Source of the DNA: Vespa crabro
Lineage: Eukaryota > Arthropoda > Insecta > Hymenoptera > Vespidae
Assembly (NCBI RefSeq): GCF_910589235.1
Contig: NC_060957.1
Location: forward strand, 9,379,662 to 9,443,661
Reading direction: 5' to 3'
DNA length: 64,000 bases
Shown: positions 1 to 16,039 of the stretch, one piece after another
Position numbering within the stretch: the first letter of the stretch is position 1
Layout of the letters: each line of letters starts with the position of its first letter
Notes under the pieces: model-generated
What the model was told of the DNA's origin: nothing
Database searches by the model: none
Seen by the model: the letters and a program-made list of their open reading frames with translations, nothing else
Translations under genes and position numbers: made by a program

Positions 1-2933
1 ACCTTATTGCATTCTGCATGCAAAAAACGAAAGGATATGTTACAAAAAACTATGCAATTTTGCGCAGAAGTTCTAACAAGTCCAAACGCTGATCCACGGC
101 AGAAAGATGGCGCATTACATATGGTAAATTTATTTAGAAGAAAAACATGCAGATTTATTATACATAAATGCATGATTCTGCACACATATACTTAATACAT
201 ATAATTATATTTTGCTTAGGTTGGAAGTTTAGCAGACGTTCTGCTTAAAAAGAAACTTTATAGGGAACAAATGGATAAAATGTTAGTACAGCATGTGTTT
301 CCCGAATTTAATAGTCCACATGGCCATATGCGAGCAAGGGTAAAATAAGAATTAAATTGTTTAATTATTAATAATTTTAATTATATATTTATGAAAATTA
401 AGGTAAATAATATTATTATATTTTTAGGCTTGTTGGGTTTTACATTATTTCTCTGAAATAAAGTTTAAACAAGAACAAATCTTAGTTGAGGCAATTAGAC
501 TGACAACAAATGCTCTTTTGACTGATCATGATTTGCCTGTTAAAGTTGAAGCTGCTATAGCTCTTCAAATGCTTTTGTGTGCACAAGACAAAGCTCAGAA
601 GTACATAGAACCACTTATAAAACAAATAACTCTCGAATTATTAGCTATTATAAGAGAAACAGAAAATGATGATTTAACGAGTGTTATGCAGAAAATTGTT
701 TGTACATATACAGAACAGCTTATGCCAATTGCTGTAGAAATTTGTCAACATTTGGTAAATATACATGTCTTTTCTTATATATTTATATAAAACCATGAAT
801 AAAAAGTAAATAATAATTTCGTTTAGGCTGCCACGTTTAGTCAAGTTCTTGAAACTGATGAGGGTAGTGATGAAAAGGCAATTACTGCAATGGGTATTTT
901 AAATACAATAGAAACAGTATTGACAGTGATGAAAAATCAACCTCAAATTATGGCACAATTAGAACCAACTGTTTTACAGGTGGTAGCTCATATATTTAGT
1001 CAAAGCGTTATGGGTAAGTTGCTCTTTAAATAAATATATAGTTATGCGCGTGCGCACATGTATCTTTGTATGCAAAACAAAAAATAACATCAGTTTAATT
1101 ATACTATTTTTATAGAATTTTATGAAGAAGCACTTTCATTAGTCTTTGATTTAACGGGTATGACTATTTCTGAAGATATGTGGAAGGTTTTAGAACTCAT
1201 ATATCAGCTTTTCCAAAAAGATGGTTTTGATTACTTTACTGATATGATGCCAGCATTACATAATTATATCACTGTAGATACACCAGCATTTCTATCAAAT
1301 GAAAACTATATACTTGCTATGTTTAATATGTGTAAAGCTGTAAGTTTTTTCTTTTTTATATAATTTTGAGTTTTGTGAAAAATGTTTTTAAAATATTATA
1401 TTATTATTAATTTTACTTCAAAAACTCTTGTGTTTAGATATTAACTGGTGATGCTGGTGAAGATCCAGAGTGTCATGCTGCAAAATTATTAGAAGTTATT
1501 ATTTTACAATGTAAAGGGCATATTGACCAGGTATATTTATTAATTTGATTAAATTAATTTACTTGGCCTTTTGTGTATATAAATACTAAATTATGTACTA
1601 AATATTATTTCATATTTACTATCTTCCAGTGCATACCTTCACTTGTGCAATTAGTATTAGAACGTTTAATGCGAGAAGTAAAAACATCTGAATTAAGAAC
1701 TATGTGTCTTCAAGTAGTCATTGCAGCTTTATATTATAATCCTGCTTTATGTCTTGAAACAATGGACAGATTACAAGGAAATCTTGGACAATCTCCAGAG
1801 CCAATTGCATCGCATTTTATTAAACAATGGATTCATGATACTGATTGCTTCCTAGGGTATATAATATTTATTATTAAAATTAAATTATTCTAATAAAAAT
1901 CAGATATTACATATTATTCTAAATTATATGTTTATTGCAACAAATAAAATTATATATAATATTATTTTCATAAATTTGTATTCTCTGTTTAGGTTGCATG
2001 ATCGAAAACTTTGCGTTCTTGGATTATGTACCTTGATTAGTATGGGTCCTGCTAGACCAACAGCAGTGAACGAATGTGTTCAACAAATAATTCCATCTCT
2101 GATTTTATTGTTTGATGGCCTCAAGAGAGCATATGCTGCTAAAGTAGCAGATGGAGATGAGGAAGATAATGAAGAGGAAGAAAGTGATATTGATGAAGGT
2201 TTTAATAATTCTTTGTATTAAAATATATAGAAAAGATTTTCATATGTTATTAGCACGAACCGTGTTTTCAGAAGTTTTGTCATCAGATGAAGATGAAATT
2301 GATGATGCTAGTCAAGAATATCTTGAAAAATTGCAAGAAAAAGTAACAAGGTCTTCAGGACAGCATGGTTTTAATGTCAGTGCATCCATTCAAGACGGGC
2401 ATGGAGATCATAGATCTGATGTTGATGATGAAGATGATTCTGATTATGATGCAAATGAAGAAACTGCTCTAGAAAGTTATTGTACACCTTTAGATTCAGA
2501 AGATACAAATCAAGATGAATATGTTGTTTTCAAAGAAGTTATGCAAAGTAAATATTGGTTAAATTTAATATTTTATATCTGAGATATTTTATTACTGTAA
2601 AAATAACTATATATGTACATATTTAGATATTGAAAGAACTGACTCAACTTGGTATAGGGCATTAACGAGTCATTTAACAGCTGAGGAACAGAAAGCATTA
2701 CAAGAGATTATAGTTTTAGCAGATCAACGTAAAGCAGCTTTGGAAAGCAAAAGAATCGAGCAAAGCGGCGGTAATTACACCTATTTTTATATATGTTGTT
2801 AATTACAAAGTTATAGAAGATATTTCAAAGTTTAATATTATATAAATGTTTTTACTATTTTATAGGTTATGCTTTCCATTCTCAAACTATACCCACTTCA
2901 TTTAATTTTGGCGGAACACCTTTAAGTCGATAA
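1..2933 (+). CDS. IPO7: Importin-7 (moleskin/RanBP7), 3' part
   Basis: Nuclear import receptor of the importin-beta family; it carries cargo through the pore and releases it on RanGTP binding. The 5' end lies outside the window. Eleven exons are seen: 1-123, 220-339, 428-754, 827-1013, 1116-1339, 1438-1530, 1630-1856, 1993-2198, 2272-2547, 2627-2770, 2866-2933, giving about 664 C-terminal residues against roughly 1,040 in the vertebrate protein. Motifs shared with vertebrate importin-7 as I recall it include KDGALHM, RARACWVLHYF, VKVEAAIALQ, DGFDYFTDMMP, CHAAKLLEVIILQCKG, VKTSELRTMCLQV and CFLGLHDRK. The acidic tract (exons 8-9, rich in Asp, Glu and Ser) and the end FNFGGTPLSR are family hallmarks. 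The body is HEAT-repeat helical. Importin-8 is the close paralogue; insects normally have one gene of this type. Identification is firm. Confidence 0.95.
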
Positions 2934-7019
<4,086 letters not shown>

Positions 7020-7225
7020 TCACTTGAGACATCGTTCAAAACAAAATGATCCTACATATCCTCCTCTCATAGCTTTTGCTACATTTTGTTCGAATACTCT
7101 TCTATTATTTTGTAATACTTCTGCAGCATCTTTATTAAGGGGATCTTCTGGATTGGGTTCCTACAATAATATTATTATTAATTTCATTCACTTTATAACT
7201 GGTTTATGTTTATCTTCTCTCTCTT

Positions 7226-7266
<41 letters not shown>

Positions 7267-8010
7267 TTCTTTTTAATTATATATAATACATTAAATTAAT
7301 AAAAAATTATGAAATGTCAAAATCATACTAGAAAAAGGTACTGAAGTCCATAAACAATAGAATTAATTGTGAGAACCGGTTTCCAGTCTTCTCTTAAGAT
7401 ATTGAGACATACATTGCCATCCAAGTCAATATTAGGATGATAAACCTGAGTTTCACATTTAACTTTAGGTGGTTCGTGAGGATAATTTGGTCCAACTTTA
7501 AAACTGAATACAAATCTACCACCTCTATAAAATCCCTGGAAAATAAGTGAATGCAGATTACAATGCAGAGGCAATAGATATAACAGTAACACTAAATTAC
7601 ATAAAGATGGTACTATCTTTCCCTTCTATTGTTATTGTAATTGTTGTTATTGTCACTACTATTATACTATATGATTTAGTGCAATTATAAAATATATTTC
7701 TTTTTTTAAATTCTACGTACCTCATCTGGACAAATAATTAATTTAAAACTCAGTAAATCATCGGGATCGGGAAACTCTGTACCACATGTTTTTGGTAGAT
7801 TAAGTTCGTTTATATCTGTAAAAAAAAAGGGGGAATAAATATTTTTACATTTAACAATTATAATTATTTCTTAAGAACAATAGATATGGTATTGCGCCGA
7901 ATCGAACCTTTCGTTATTCTCAGCTGAGCTGCTGATGCCTTTTTCTGGGTCCCAGCCTTTGGTGATTCGCCATCTTTTTTCGCTTGTTTCAACGAAAATA
8001 ATTTGATCAT
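7020..8010 (-). CDS. UBE2M: NEDD8-conjugating enzyme UBC12 (UBE2M)
   Basis: E2 enzyme that accepts NEDD8 from the APPBP1-UBA3 E1 and passes it to cullins, activating cullin-RING ligases. Four exons on the minus strand: 8010-7908, 7815-7721, 7535-7329, 7160-7020, giving 181 residues (vertebrate 183). The start MIKLFSLK is the conserved N-terminal docking peptide for the NEDD8 E1. Next come KKASAAQLRI, the HPN-type motif YHPNIDLDGN, and the catalytic cysteine at about residue 109 in DGNVCLNILREDW. The C-terminus ends GGYVGS then FERCLK, as in vertebrates. The donor of exon 1 (GTTCGA) is atypical but phase-correct. The gene is head-to-head with IFT122. It is functionally linked to SCF ligases such as the one containing FBXO9 further along, though no direct regulatory link is implied. 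Confidence 0.97.
7215..7263. repeat. (TC)n microsatellite in UBC12 intron 3
   Basis: CT-rich dinucleotide tract between UBC12 exons 3 and 4. On the gene's own (minus) strand it reads (GA)n, so it is not a polypyrimidine tract for that intron. Confidence 0.95.
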
Positions 8011-8737
8011 GTTAAACTAGACGTTTGACTGCGATAAAAGAAGACATACAAATGATTCTTTATTCAAATCTAGTCACAGGGGGAACAAAATAGACAGAAA
8101 CTTATGATCTTTGACAACACGATTTACCGCATTCGGAGACGTTCCCCCAACTAATGTCACATGGACAGATATTTATGATTTTGCTAAATTCACGTCGTAT
8201 AACATTTACCTTTCGTTTCCTTCGATCCTAATGAAGTTAAGTGAAGAATCTTACTACTTTCTCGTTAATACAAATAGTACGAAGCAAATTCCTCTATAAT
8301 ATCGGCCAATAAAAGTTCAGAATAGATAATACTGTTATATCGACAGAGAGATATAATATCGATTGATACTTTTTTCAACGAATCCAGAAAATAAAAATAT
8401 AAATGTTCATTTTCACAAAGACATAGAATATATTTTTAAATTACGCTAACTTATATATATTTCTTTTTGTTTCAATTAATTCACACATAGTTAATTGATA
8501 AGAACAAATAAATTGATATTAAATGGTAATTTTCATTTAAAATAGATCAAATACGAATCGGAAGACTACCTCTCTTTGGAATATTCATTTTATGCATTTT
8601 CTTCCATATTGAAATTTATGTTACCGTGGAAACCAAACAGTTTCAAAACAAATCCTACATTGTTCTATATTGTTGAATGCGTTGAATAGATAACATTATT
8701 GCAATTATTATCAAATATTTCTGTACATTGTTATATA
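8011..8737. promoter_or_regulatory. Bidirectional promoter region UBC12 / IFT122
   Basis: A 727-bp spacer separates two divergent start codons, so both promoters and 5' UTRs must lie here or very close. No TATA box stands out. An RFX-type X-box (8620-8633) sits on the IFT122 side. The small ORF at 8111-8299 has no family features and is treated as chance. Confidence 0.7.
8620..8633 (+). promoter_or_regulatory. X-box (RFX transcription factor site) upstream of IFT122
   Basis: GTTACC-GT-GGAAAC fits the RFX consensus RYYNYY-N(1-3)-RRNRAC at every position. It ends 104 bp before the IFT122 ATG, the usual distance for ciliary genes. RFX control of IFT genes is established in worms, flies and vertebrates; use of this particular site is inferred. 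Confidence 0.8.
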
Positions 8738-11700
8738 ATGAGGGGACAGCCAGCATGGGTTGATAAAGTTCAAGATAAACAAGAACAATGGTAGATATTT
8801 ATTAAAATTATATAATGTATTTTATAAATTATTTAATGCATACATTTTTAATATGAATTAAAATTTTTTACAGTATATATGATTTATGTTTTAATCCTGA
8901 TGGCACACAATTAGTCGTTGCTGCAGGACATCAAGTGCTAGTCTATGAAACAACTGGTGGTGCTTTAGTACAACCACTAAAAGGTAATAATATTCAGTAC
9001 ATATTATAAGATATGATTTTGTATTTTATATTGCTTGTATTTTTAATAAAATGTAATCTATAATTATTATAGGTCACAAAGATACAGTATATTGTGTATG
9101 TTATGCAAAAGATGGCAGAAGATTTGCATCAGGTAGTGCAGATAAAAGTGTTATTATATGGACATTCAAATTAGAAGGAATATTGAAGTATTCGTAAGTC
9201 TTGTTTTATTTGTAATATTTTATTTATAAGAATTATCAAAGTTGCATGATAATATTATTTTAATATAAAATATATAGGCATAATGAAGCTGTTCAGGCAA
9301 TGCAATTTAATCCTGTATCACATCAGTTACTTAGTTGTTCTCTTTCTGATATTGCATTTTGGTCAGCTGAACAAAAAGCGGTACAAAAACATAAATCAGG
9401 AGGAAGAGTTAATTGTTGCGCGTGGACTTTGGATGGACAATATTTAGCTATTGGCGTAGCAAGTGGATATGTATCTATCAGAAATAAGGTTAATTATTTT
9501 CTATTATTTTATTGTTTTTATATACAAATAATATATTCTATTTTATAATTATATATTTAGAATGGGGAAGAAAAAACACGTATTGAAAGACAAAGCGGTG
9601 TACCTATCTGGAGCTTAGCATGGAATCCTTTGCGGTATCATTATATTATGTAATTGTATGTACTAATAGAATACGTAATATAAAATAAAAAAGTAATCTG
9701 ATTATTTTATAGAGATGATACAGCAGACATCTTGTGCATTGCTGAATGGAATGGAGTCATTTCATTTTACACGATTAATGGAAAAGCCGTTGGAAAAGAA
9801 AGAACAGTACACTTTACTCCTTTAAAAGTTACATATTTTCCTGATGGTCAATATATTCTTGTTTCTGGTAGTAATAAACAATGTCTTTTAATGACTCACG
9901 ATGGTATACAACTTGCTGTTGTTGGCAATACATTTTCTTCGTGGGTTTGGAGCTGTGCAGTTCATCCATCTTCTTCACATATTGTAAGATACTTTTTTAT
10001 TACATTTTTATAAAAAGAATAATAAATGGTCATCTATATCCTGTTTTAATAATTTTAATAATTATAATAATTTAAATAATTTTTTGTTAGGCACTTGGTT
10101 GTCAAGATGGAACAATAACTTATTTACAATTATCATGGAATATTGTACATGGATTGTATGAAGATAGATATGCTTACAGAGAAAATATGACTGATGTTAT
10201 AATACAACATTTAGTAACAAATCAAAAAGTCCGTATTAAGTGCAAAGATTTGGTATGAATCACATATATAAACATTGTAATATTTTAATTTTTTATTTTT
10301 TATGAAGTTTAAAAATGTAAAAATATTGTTTTCTTTTTTTAGGTATGTCGTATTGCTGTATATAGAAATAGACTTGCTGTTCAATTACCTGAAAGAGTAA
10401 TAATTTATGAACCATCTGGAAGTAGTGAGGGAATGCATTATCGTATACGCGAAAAACTTAATCAAACAATTAATTGTAACTTATTAGTTATTACAACCAA
10501 TCATTTAGTTTTATGCTTGGAAAGGCGATTACAATGTCTATCTTTCACTGGTATTGTTGAAAGAGAATGGATTCTTGATGATCTTATAACTTATATAAAA
10601 GTAGTAGGGGGACCAGCAGGACAAGAATGCTTAATTACAGGTAAGTTTACTAAAGTAAAATATAACTTAATATACTAATATAACTATCAAAAAAATATGT
10701 CACTACTAGGTTTAAAGACAGGACATGTAATTAAGATCTATTTGGATAATCCATTCCCTGCACATTTGGCAAAAGTAGAAGGATCAGTAAGATGCTTGGA
10801 TATCAGTTCTCTTAAAGAAAAAATGGCAGTTGTTAGTGAAACTGGAGTTCTTTCCATATTTGATTTATACACAGAAGAAAAATTACAGGATTTCCAAGAT
10901 GTTACAAGTGTTGCGTATAATAGTGCTTCTGAAGATATAATGTGTTTTTCTGGTAGCAACTATCTTGCAATTAAAGTAGCTAATTTTTCGGAATATCGGC
11001 AAAAATTTTCAGGATTCGTTGTTGGTCACAATGGATCAAAATTATATTGCTTAAATGGTTCTGCTGTTATTATTTTAGAGGTATAAAATATAGCATTTAT
11101 TTCATTTATATATCACACTAATTTACATTTAAATATTTATTTCATATTAATATTTTATTCAGGTACCTCTCTCATTGTTCATGTATCAATATTTAGACAT
11201 TGGACTTTTTAAAGAAGCTTATGAAGTAGCATGTCTTGGTGTTGCTGAATCAGATTGGCGAGCATTAGGAATTGCTGCTTTAGATAATTTAGAGTTAAAT
11301 ATAGCCTATTCTGCTTTTGCTCGTATAAAAAACCTAAGATATATAGAAGTTGTATCAGAAGTAGAAGAAAAATTAAAATCTGGTGAATGGGGTCAAGAAG
11401 CATGTATGGCTATAGCTGCTGCAGCTATGGGTAGGTTACGAGATGCAGCAAAATTATATCAGAAAGCAGGTTTACAGCAGTATGCTCGTGATATGTATTC
11501 CGATTTACGTATGTTTGATATTGCTCAAGAATTTATAGCAAGTGGCAATACTCAGGTAATTAAAAATTATGTTTTATTACTGTATAATTTTCTTTAATAA
11601 ATATTTTAATTTAATTTCTTTTATTTATTTAAATCTCAGGATCGTACTATTTTATTACGTCGACGAGCGGAATGGGCAAAGAGTTTAGGTGAACCACGTG

Positions 11701-13476
11701 CAGCAGCGGAAATGTTCTTTTCCGCGGGTGATACACAACGTGCTATTAATATCATTGCCGAGTATGGATGGATTGATATGCTCATAAAAGTTGGCAGACA
11801 ACTGGATAAATCAGATAGAGATAATTTATCTTTGATTGCTAAAATATTGAAACAGTTGGGAGCTACTCATGGTGCAGCTGAGATTTTTAGTAGATTAGGT
11901 GATGATCCTGATGTAGCAGATGTACTTATTGATGCACAAGCTTGGCCTGAAGCTTTTGAACTTGCAGAAAGAAATCCCAAATTAAAATCACGAGTATATG
12001 GTCCATATGCTAGATGGTTAGCAGAAACTGGCCGTTTCTCTGAAGCACAAGAAGGTGATGGCATTTTTAATTAATTAATTTAATAGTATATGTCAATTCA
12101 ATTAATCAATTTTTATTGTATATTTTTTGTATAGCTTTTCAAATGGCTGGTCAACCTGAAGAATCAGTTAGTGTGCTCACGAGCTTAGCCGACAATGCCA
12201 TAGCTGAGAAAAGATATCGTGATGCCTGTTATTTTTATTGGCTTTTATCTCAGCTTAGTCTTAATTTGTTAAAAAATACGGAAGAAATAAAAACTATGTA
12301 TTTATCTTATTATAATAAAGCTGACGTCTACTATGCATATCATGAAATACATAAATATTTGGTAAGATAAATCTTTGATGAATTTTAGAATGATTTTTAA
12401 TGAAGTATTATTTTATTTAAGGATGAACCATTCACATCTTTAATGCCAGAAGCATTATTTAACATTTCAAGATATTTACTTTTAAAAACACAAAGCATTC
12501 AATTAGAAGGTGTATCCAAACTTAAAATAATGTATACTCTCATCAAGCAAGCTCGTTTGTTAGGTGCCAACAAACTAGTTATGCAGTTACTTGAACAATT
12601 ACGTTCAATGAAAATTTCTAAAAACCTTCTTGCACAAGTTGAAACTTCTACTTTAGCTGCAAGAGCTTATCCGTACAGAGATCCTGAAGAACTACTACCA
12701 TTATGCTATAAGTGTTCAACATTTAATCCACTGTTACCAGTAGATTATAGTATTGGTAGCAAATGTATACAATGTGGCCTAAAATTCCAATACTCATTTG
12801 TTATGTTTGGTAAATGATAATATTGTCAAACTTTCTATGAATTTATACATTTTAATTAATCTTACTATATCAGTAATATCAATAATAGTGTACTGTTGTA
12901 GAAATTCTACCGTTAGTCGAGTTTGAATTAGAGGAAGGAATTACTGACCAAGAAGCAGAAAAATTAATAGAAGAACCATTGTCATTATCAAGTATATCAA
13001 CAGAAGATCAACTTACTATATTTTCCAATGAAACAGACCTTTTTACAGCGCGTTTAATAAAATACGAGGTATAATAAATCATTTTTTAGATATTTATTAA
13101 GTTGACTTAAATCTGGTTTGTTACTAATAACCTATGATGTAATCTTTTTTTAGGAGAAGACAGACGATTCCACGGTTATTGTTGGACGAAGTGTACTAAA
13201 AAGTATGGATCCCTCAACCGTTTTAATAGTCAAATGGCCAAAACCATTCAAAACAAAATATTTTAGAAATCTTTTACCAGATCTTCAAGTAACATTATGT
13301 AAATCTTGTTTAAAAGTAAGTAATATATTAGATTATTTAATGCATGTAATTTGTATCTATTTTTGTAAATAATATTCTTTATTTTTCAGTTATTTCATTC
13401 AGATGATTATGAATTGGCATTACTAAGACATGGTCATTGTCCATTTTGCAGAACTTCACAAACATCAAACAGTTAA
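8738..13476 (+). CDS. IFT122: Intraflagellar transport protein 122 (Oseg1)
   Basis: IFT-A complex subunit needed for retrograde ciliary transport and for entry of membrane receptors into cilia; in insects this means sensory neurons and chordotonal organs. Sixteen exons: 8738-8790, 8874-8983, 9073-9193, 9278-9488, 9561-9634, 9713-9983, 10091-10252, 10343-10640, 10710-11080, 11163-11555, 11640-12054, 12135-12361, 12422-12809, 12902-13068, 13154-13315, 13390-13476; 1,169 residues. The N-terminal half is WD40 propellers (GHKDTVYCVCYAKDGRRFAS, DKSVIIW). The C-terminal half is TPR-like helical repeats, then two Cys-rich zinc-type segments, CYKCSTFNPL with CIQCGLKF, and CKSC followed by HCPFC. The vertebrate protein is slightly longer, mainly through an acidic insert in the propeller that is absent here. 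The start MRGQPAWVDKV aligns with the vertebrate N-terminus. Identification is firm. Confidence 0.97.
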
Positions 13477-13986
13477 ATTATAAAAATAAATAAATACATG
13501 AAAAATTACAATCATACATTTTTTGTATATGACAAAATATTTTAAGAATTTATATCATTTTATGATATGTTAGATAACTATTGATTTTATTACTGTTAAG
13601 AATTTTTAAGATGTATAAAAAAAGACTATAGTAAAACATATAATTGTATATATTCACTTTGTATTAACGGAACAACTTCGAAAGTCATATGAAGTAGGTC
13701 GTTAAATATTAATATTAATATTAATATAAAAACAAAAATAATTATTTTAATTGTAAAAAATTATGTATTTAATTAAATATGTATATTATTAATATAAAGT
13801 AAAAAGTTTTTTTAGATAAAAACTGTATTAAAATTACACATAATACATTTTCATTTTACAGTTATATTGCATTATACGGTATCCAATTGGCATGTTCAAG
13901 AACTTGCTAATTACTCCGAGAGCCCAAGCAAACAAAGACCGTTACTAGTTCTACAGAATGCAGAGAAGTCAGATATTCTTTTAGAG
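13477..13986. other. Spacer IFT122 / CUB-protein gene
   Basis: About 500 bp of AT-rich DNA that must hold the IFT122 poly(A) site and the promoter of the next gene. In-frame codons extend upstream of the chosen CUB-protein ATG to 13867, but that stretch is not signal-peptide-like, so it is taken as 5' UTR or an unused extension. Confidence 0.6.
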
Positions 13987-15857
13987 ATGTTCAGTATAAT
14001 GTTAGCTGTATTATTTGTTATATTCTCTTTTGTAACTGGTCAATTTTTTGATCACAATAATACTCTAATGACTAATGAAGTTTTGGAAAAAATATCGTAT
14101 AATCCTTATATGATCCGTCAGAAAAAATGTAAGTCTTATCTCATATTCTTCTATTTATTGGGTCTATAATTTGATAAGTTTTTAAAAATATAATATTTAT
14201 AAGTAATTATATACTTTTGTACAGTTTTTCCATTCTTCAGTGTTATACGATTTGCAAACTCTCAATGTCTAGCAAGTAATTCGCTTAATGGCACATGCTT
14301 TACACGGCGAGAATGTTATAACTATGGTGGAACACCATCTGGTACATGTGCAAATGGTCTTGGCATTTGTTGTGTTTGTAAGTATATTATATATTATATA
14401 CAATGTATATAATATAAATCAAGAATACATTATATTATTATATACAAATATATAAATATTACTTATACTGCTTTTTTTACAGTTCAAAAGACATGTGGGT
14501 CTACTACAAATATAAATAATACATACTTCATTAATCCAGGCTATCCTACTACTTATAAAGGAGGAGAACGTTGTACAATAACAATAAATAAATGTAATTC
14601 TGGCATATGTCAGGTATTGATGTAAATATAATTTATTTTTAATATAATTTTAATATGTGTATCGTTATGAAAAATCTATTATGTTTACAGATACGTTTAG
14701 ATTTTATAGATTTTAGTTTTTCCCAACCTAATTTAAATGGAACATGCGATTATGATTTGTTTTTAATAACTGGAGCAGCATCATCAGTACCTCGTATATG
14801 TGGAGAAAATTCTAATCAACATGGTATAACTATCATAAAAGTAACTTGAAATTATAAAAATAATAAATAATTATAATTCATATATTTTACAGTATATGCA
14901 GATTTTAATGAAGCATCCCCAATTACAATTTCTATAGGAACAAATGCAGATTATGCATTTGATCGTCGTTGGAATATAAGAATACAACAAATAGCATGTG
15001 ATTCTTTATGGAGAGGTACAAAAAGAAATTTCATAATTTTCTATTCCTAATAAAATTATTAAAATATTTGAAAATAATTGGAAATATTATATGGTATATT
15101 TTAGCTCCTAATGGATGTTTACAGTATTATAAATCAACATCTGATACTGTAACAAGTTTCAACTATGGTACAACTGTGAATTCAAGATGTAAGTACAAAA
15201 ATCAGTAATTTTTTCAAGCATATCTGATATATTATACAAAAATATAAAATATTTCAGCACCTGAGGTGGGAACTAGAGAAATGGTTAATTTAAATTATGG
15301 TATTTGCATTAGAATGGCTTTAGGTTATTGTAGTATTCAATGGTCGCAAAGTGATATAAATTCATTTTCTATTTCCGGAGATACAAGTACTTTAGATCCA
15401 ACTATAATAGGTAAATTAAATGCAAATATAATATAATAAAATATATAAATAATATTGAATTGTTATCATAGGTACTTCTGCAGTAGCAGAATCTGGATTG
15501 AATTGTACTGATGACTTTGTTATTATACCAAACCCCAGTGAAAATGGTATTCCTGATAATACAGAACGTTTTTGTGGGAATGCTTTTACAACTAAAACAT
15601 GTATGTATATACATCTCAATCTCGTTTAAATATATTGATAGTTATATTAAATATATTGGTAATTATATTAGAAATATATTTTGATATATTCTGCATTGTA
15701 TATAATATTGAAATAAAATTACTATATTTATTTTATTAATATTTCAGCTACTTTAAAACCATTTGTACTTTATGTTGTTACAAATGATAATGAATTAAAT
15801 GATGCACAAAACAAAGGTTTTAAGTTAACATACCGTCAATTGCCATGTGCTGTATAA
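13987..15857 (+). CDS. Secreted CUB-domain protein, function unknown
   Basis: Nine exons: 13987-14128, 14225-14377, 14483-14613, 14691-14823, 14893-15015, 15105-15188, 15258-15410, 15472-15600, 15748-15857; 385 residues. The N-terminus MFSIMLAVLFVIFSFVTGQ is a typical signal peptide, which decides the start. Next is a small Cys-rich clip-like segment (NSQCLASNSLNGTCFTRREC, then GTCANGLGICC) like those before insect CUB and serine-protease domains. Then comes a CUB-like core (CGSTTN, FINPGYPTTYKGGERC, QIRLDFIDFSFSQPN, CDYDLFLI) and a second Cys-containing beta-rich region ending with TYRQLPCAV. No protease catalytic triad, EGF or transmembrane segment is visible. Insects have a family of such uncharacterised secreted CUB proteins. 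The role is not known; extracellular binding is inferred. Its stop codon is only 183 bp from that of the convergent PTGES2 gene. Confidence 0.9.
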
Positions 15858-15872
15858 AGTAAATAGCCCATA

Positions 15873-15896
15873 AATAAACAGTTAAAATTATTTATT
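15873..15896. terminator. Interlocked poly(A) signals of CUB gene and PTGES2
   Basis: AATAAA on the plus strand at 15873-15878 lies about 15 bp after the CUB-protein stop. AATAAA on the minus strand (TTTATT at 15891-15896) lies within the expected 3' UTR of PTGES2. More plus-strand copies occur near 15921-15930. The two 3' ends therefore probably overlap. Confidence 0.55.
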
Positions 15897-16039
15897 GATT
15901 AACTTTGTAATTATGCAAGAAATAAAATAAAGTTAATCTTTATAAATTCATAGATCACTTTACAATTATTTTAATACCATACTACATTTTCTTTTTGAAC
16001 AAAAATTAAATTAAATTACAGAACTCTATAATGAATAAA

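Noticed and set aside
7890..7915. tRNA B-box-like GGTTCGATTC on the minus strand
   Set aside because: It lies across the UBC12 exon 1 donor and has no tRNA acceptor, D or anticodon stem around it.
13867..13986. N-terminal extension of the CUB-protein ORF
   Set aside because: The extension is hydrophilic and would bury the signal peptide; start at 13987 is preferred.
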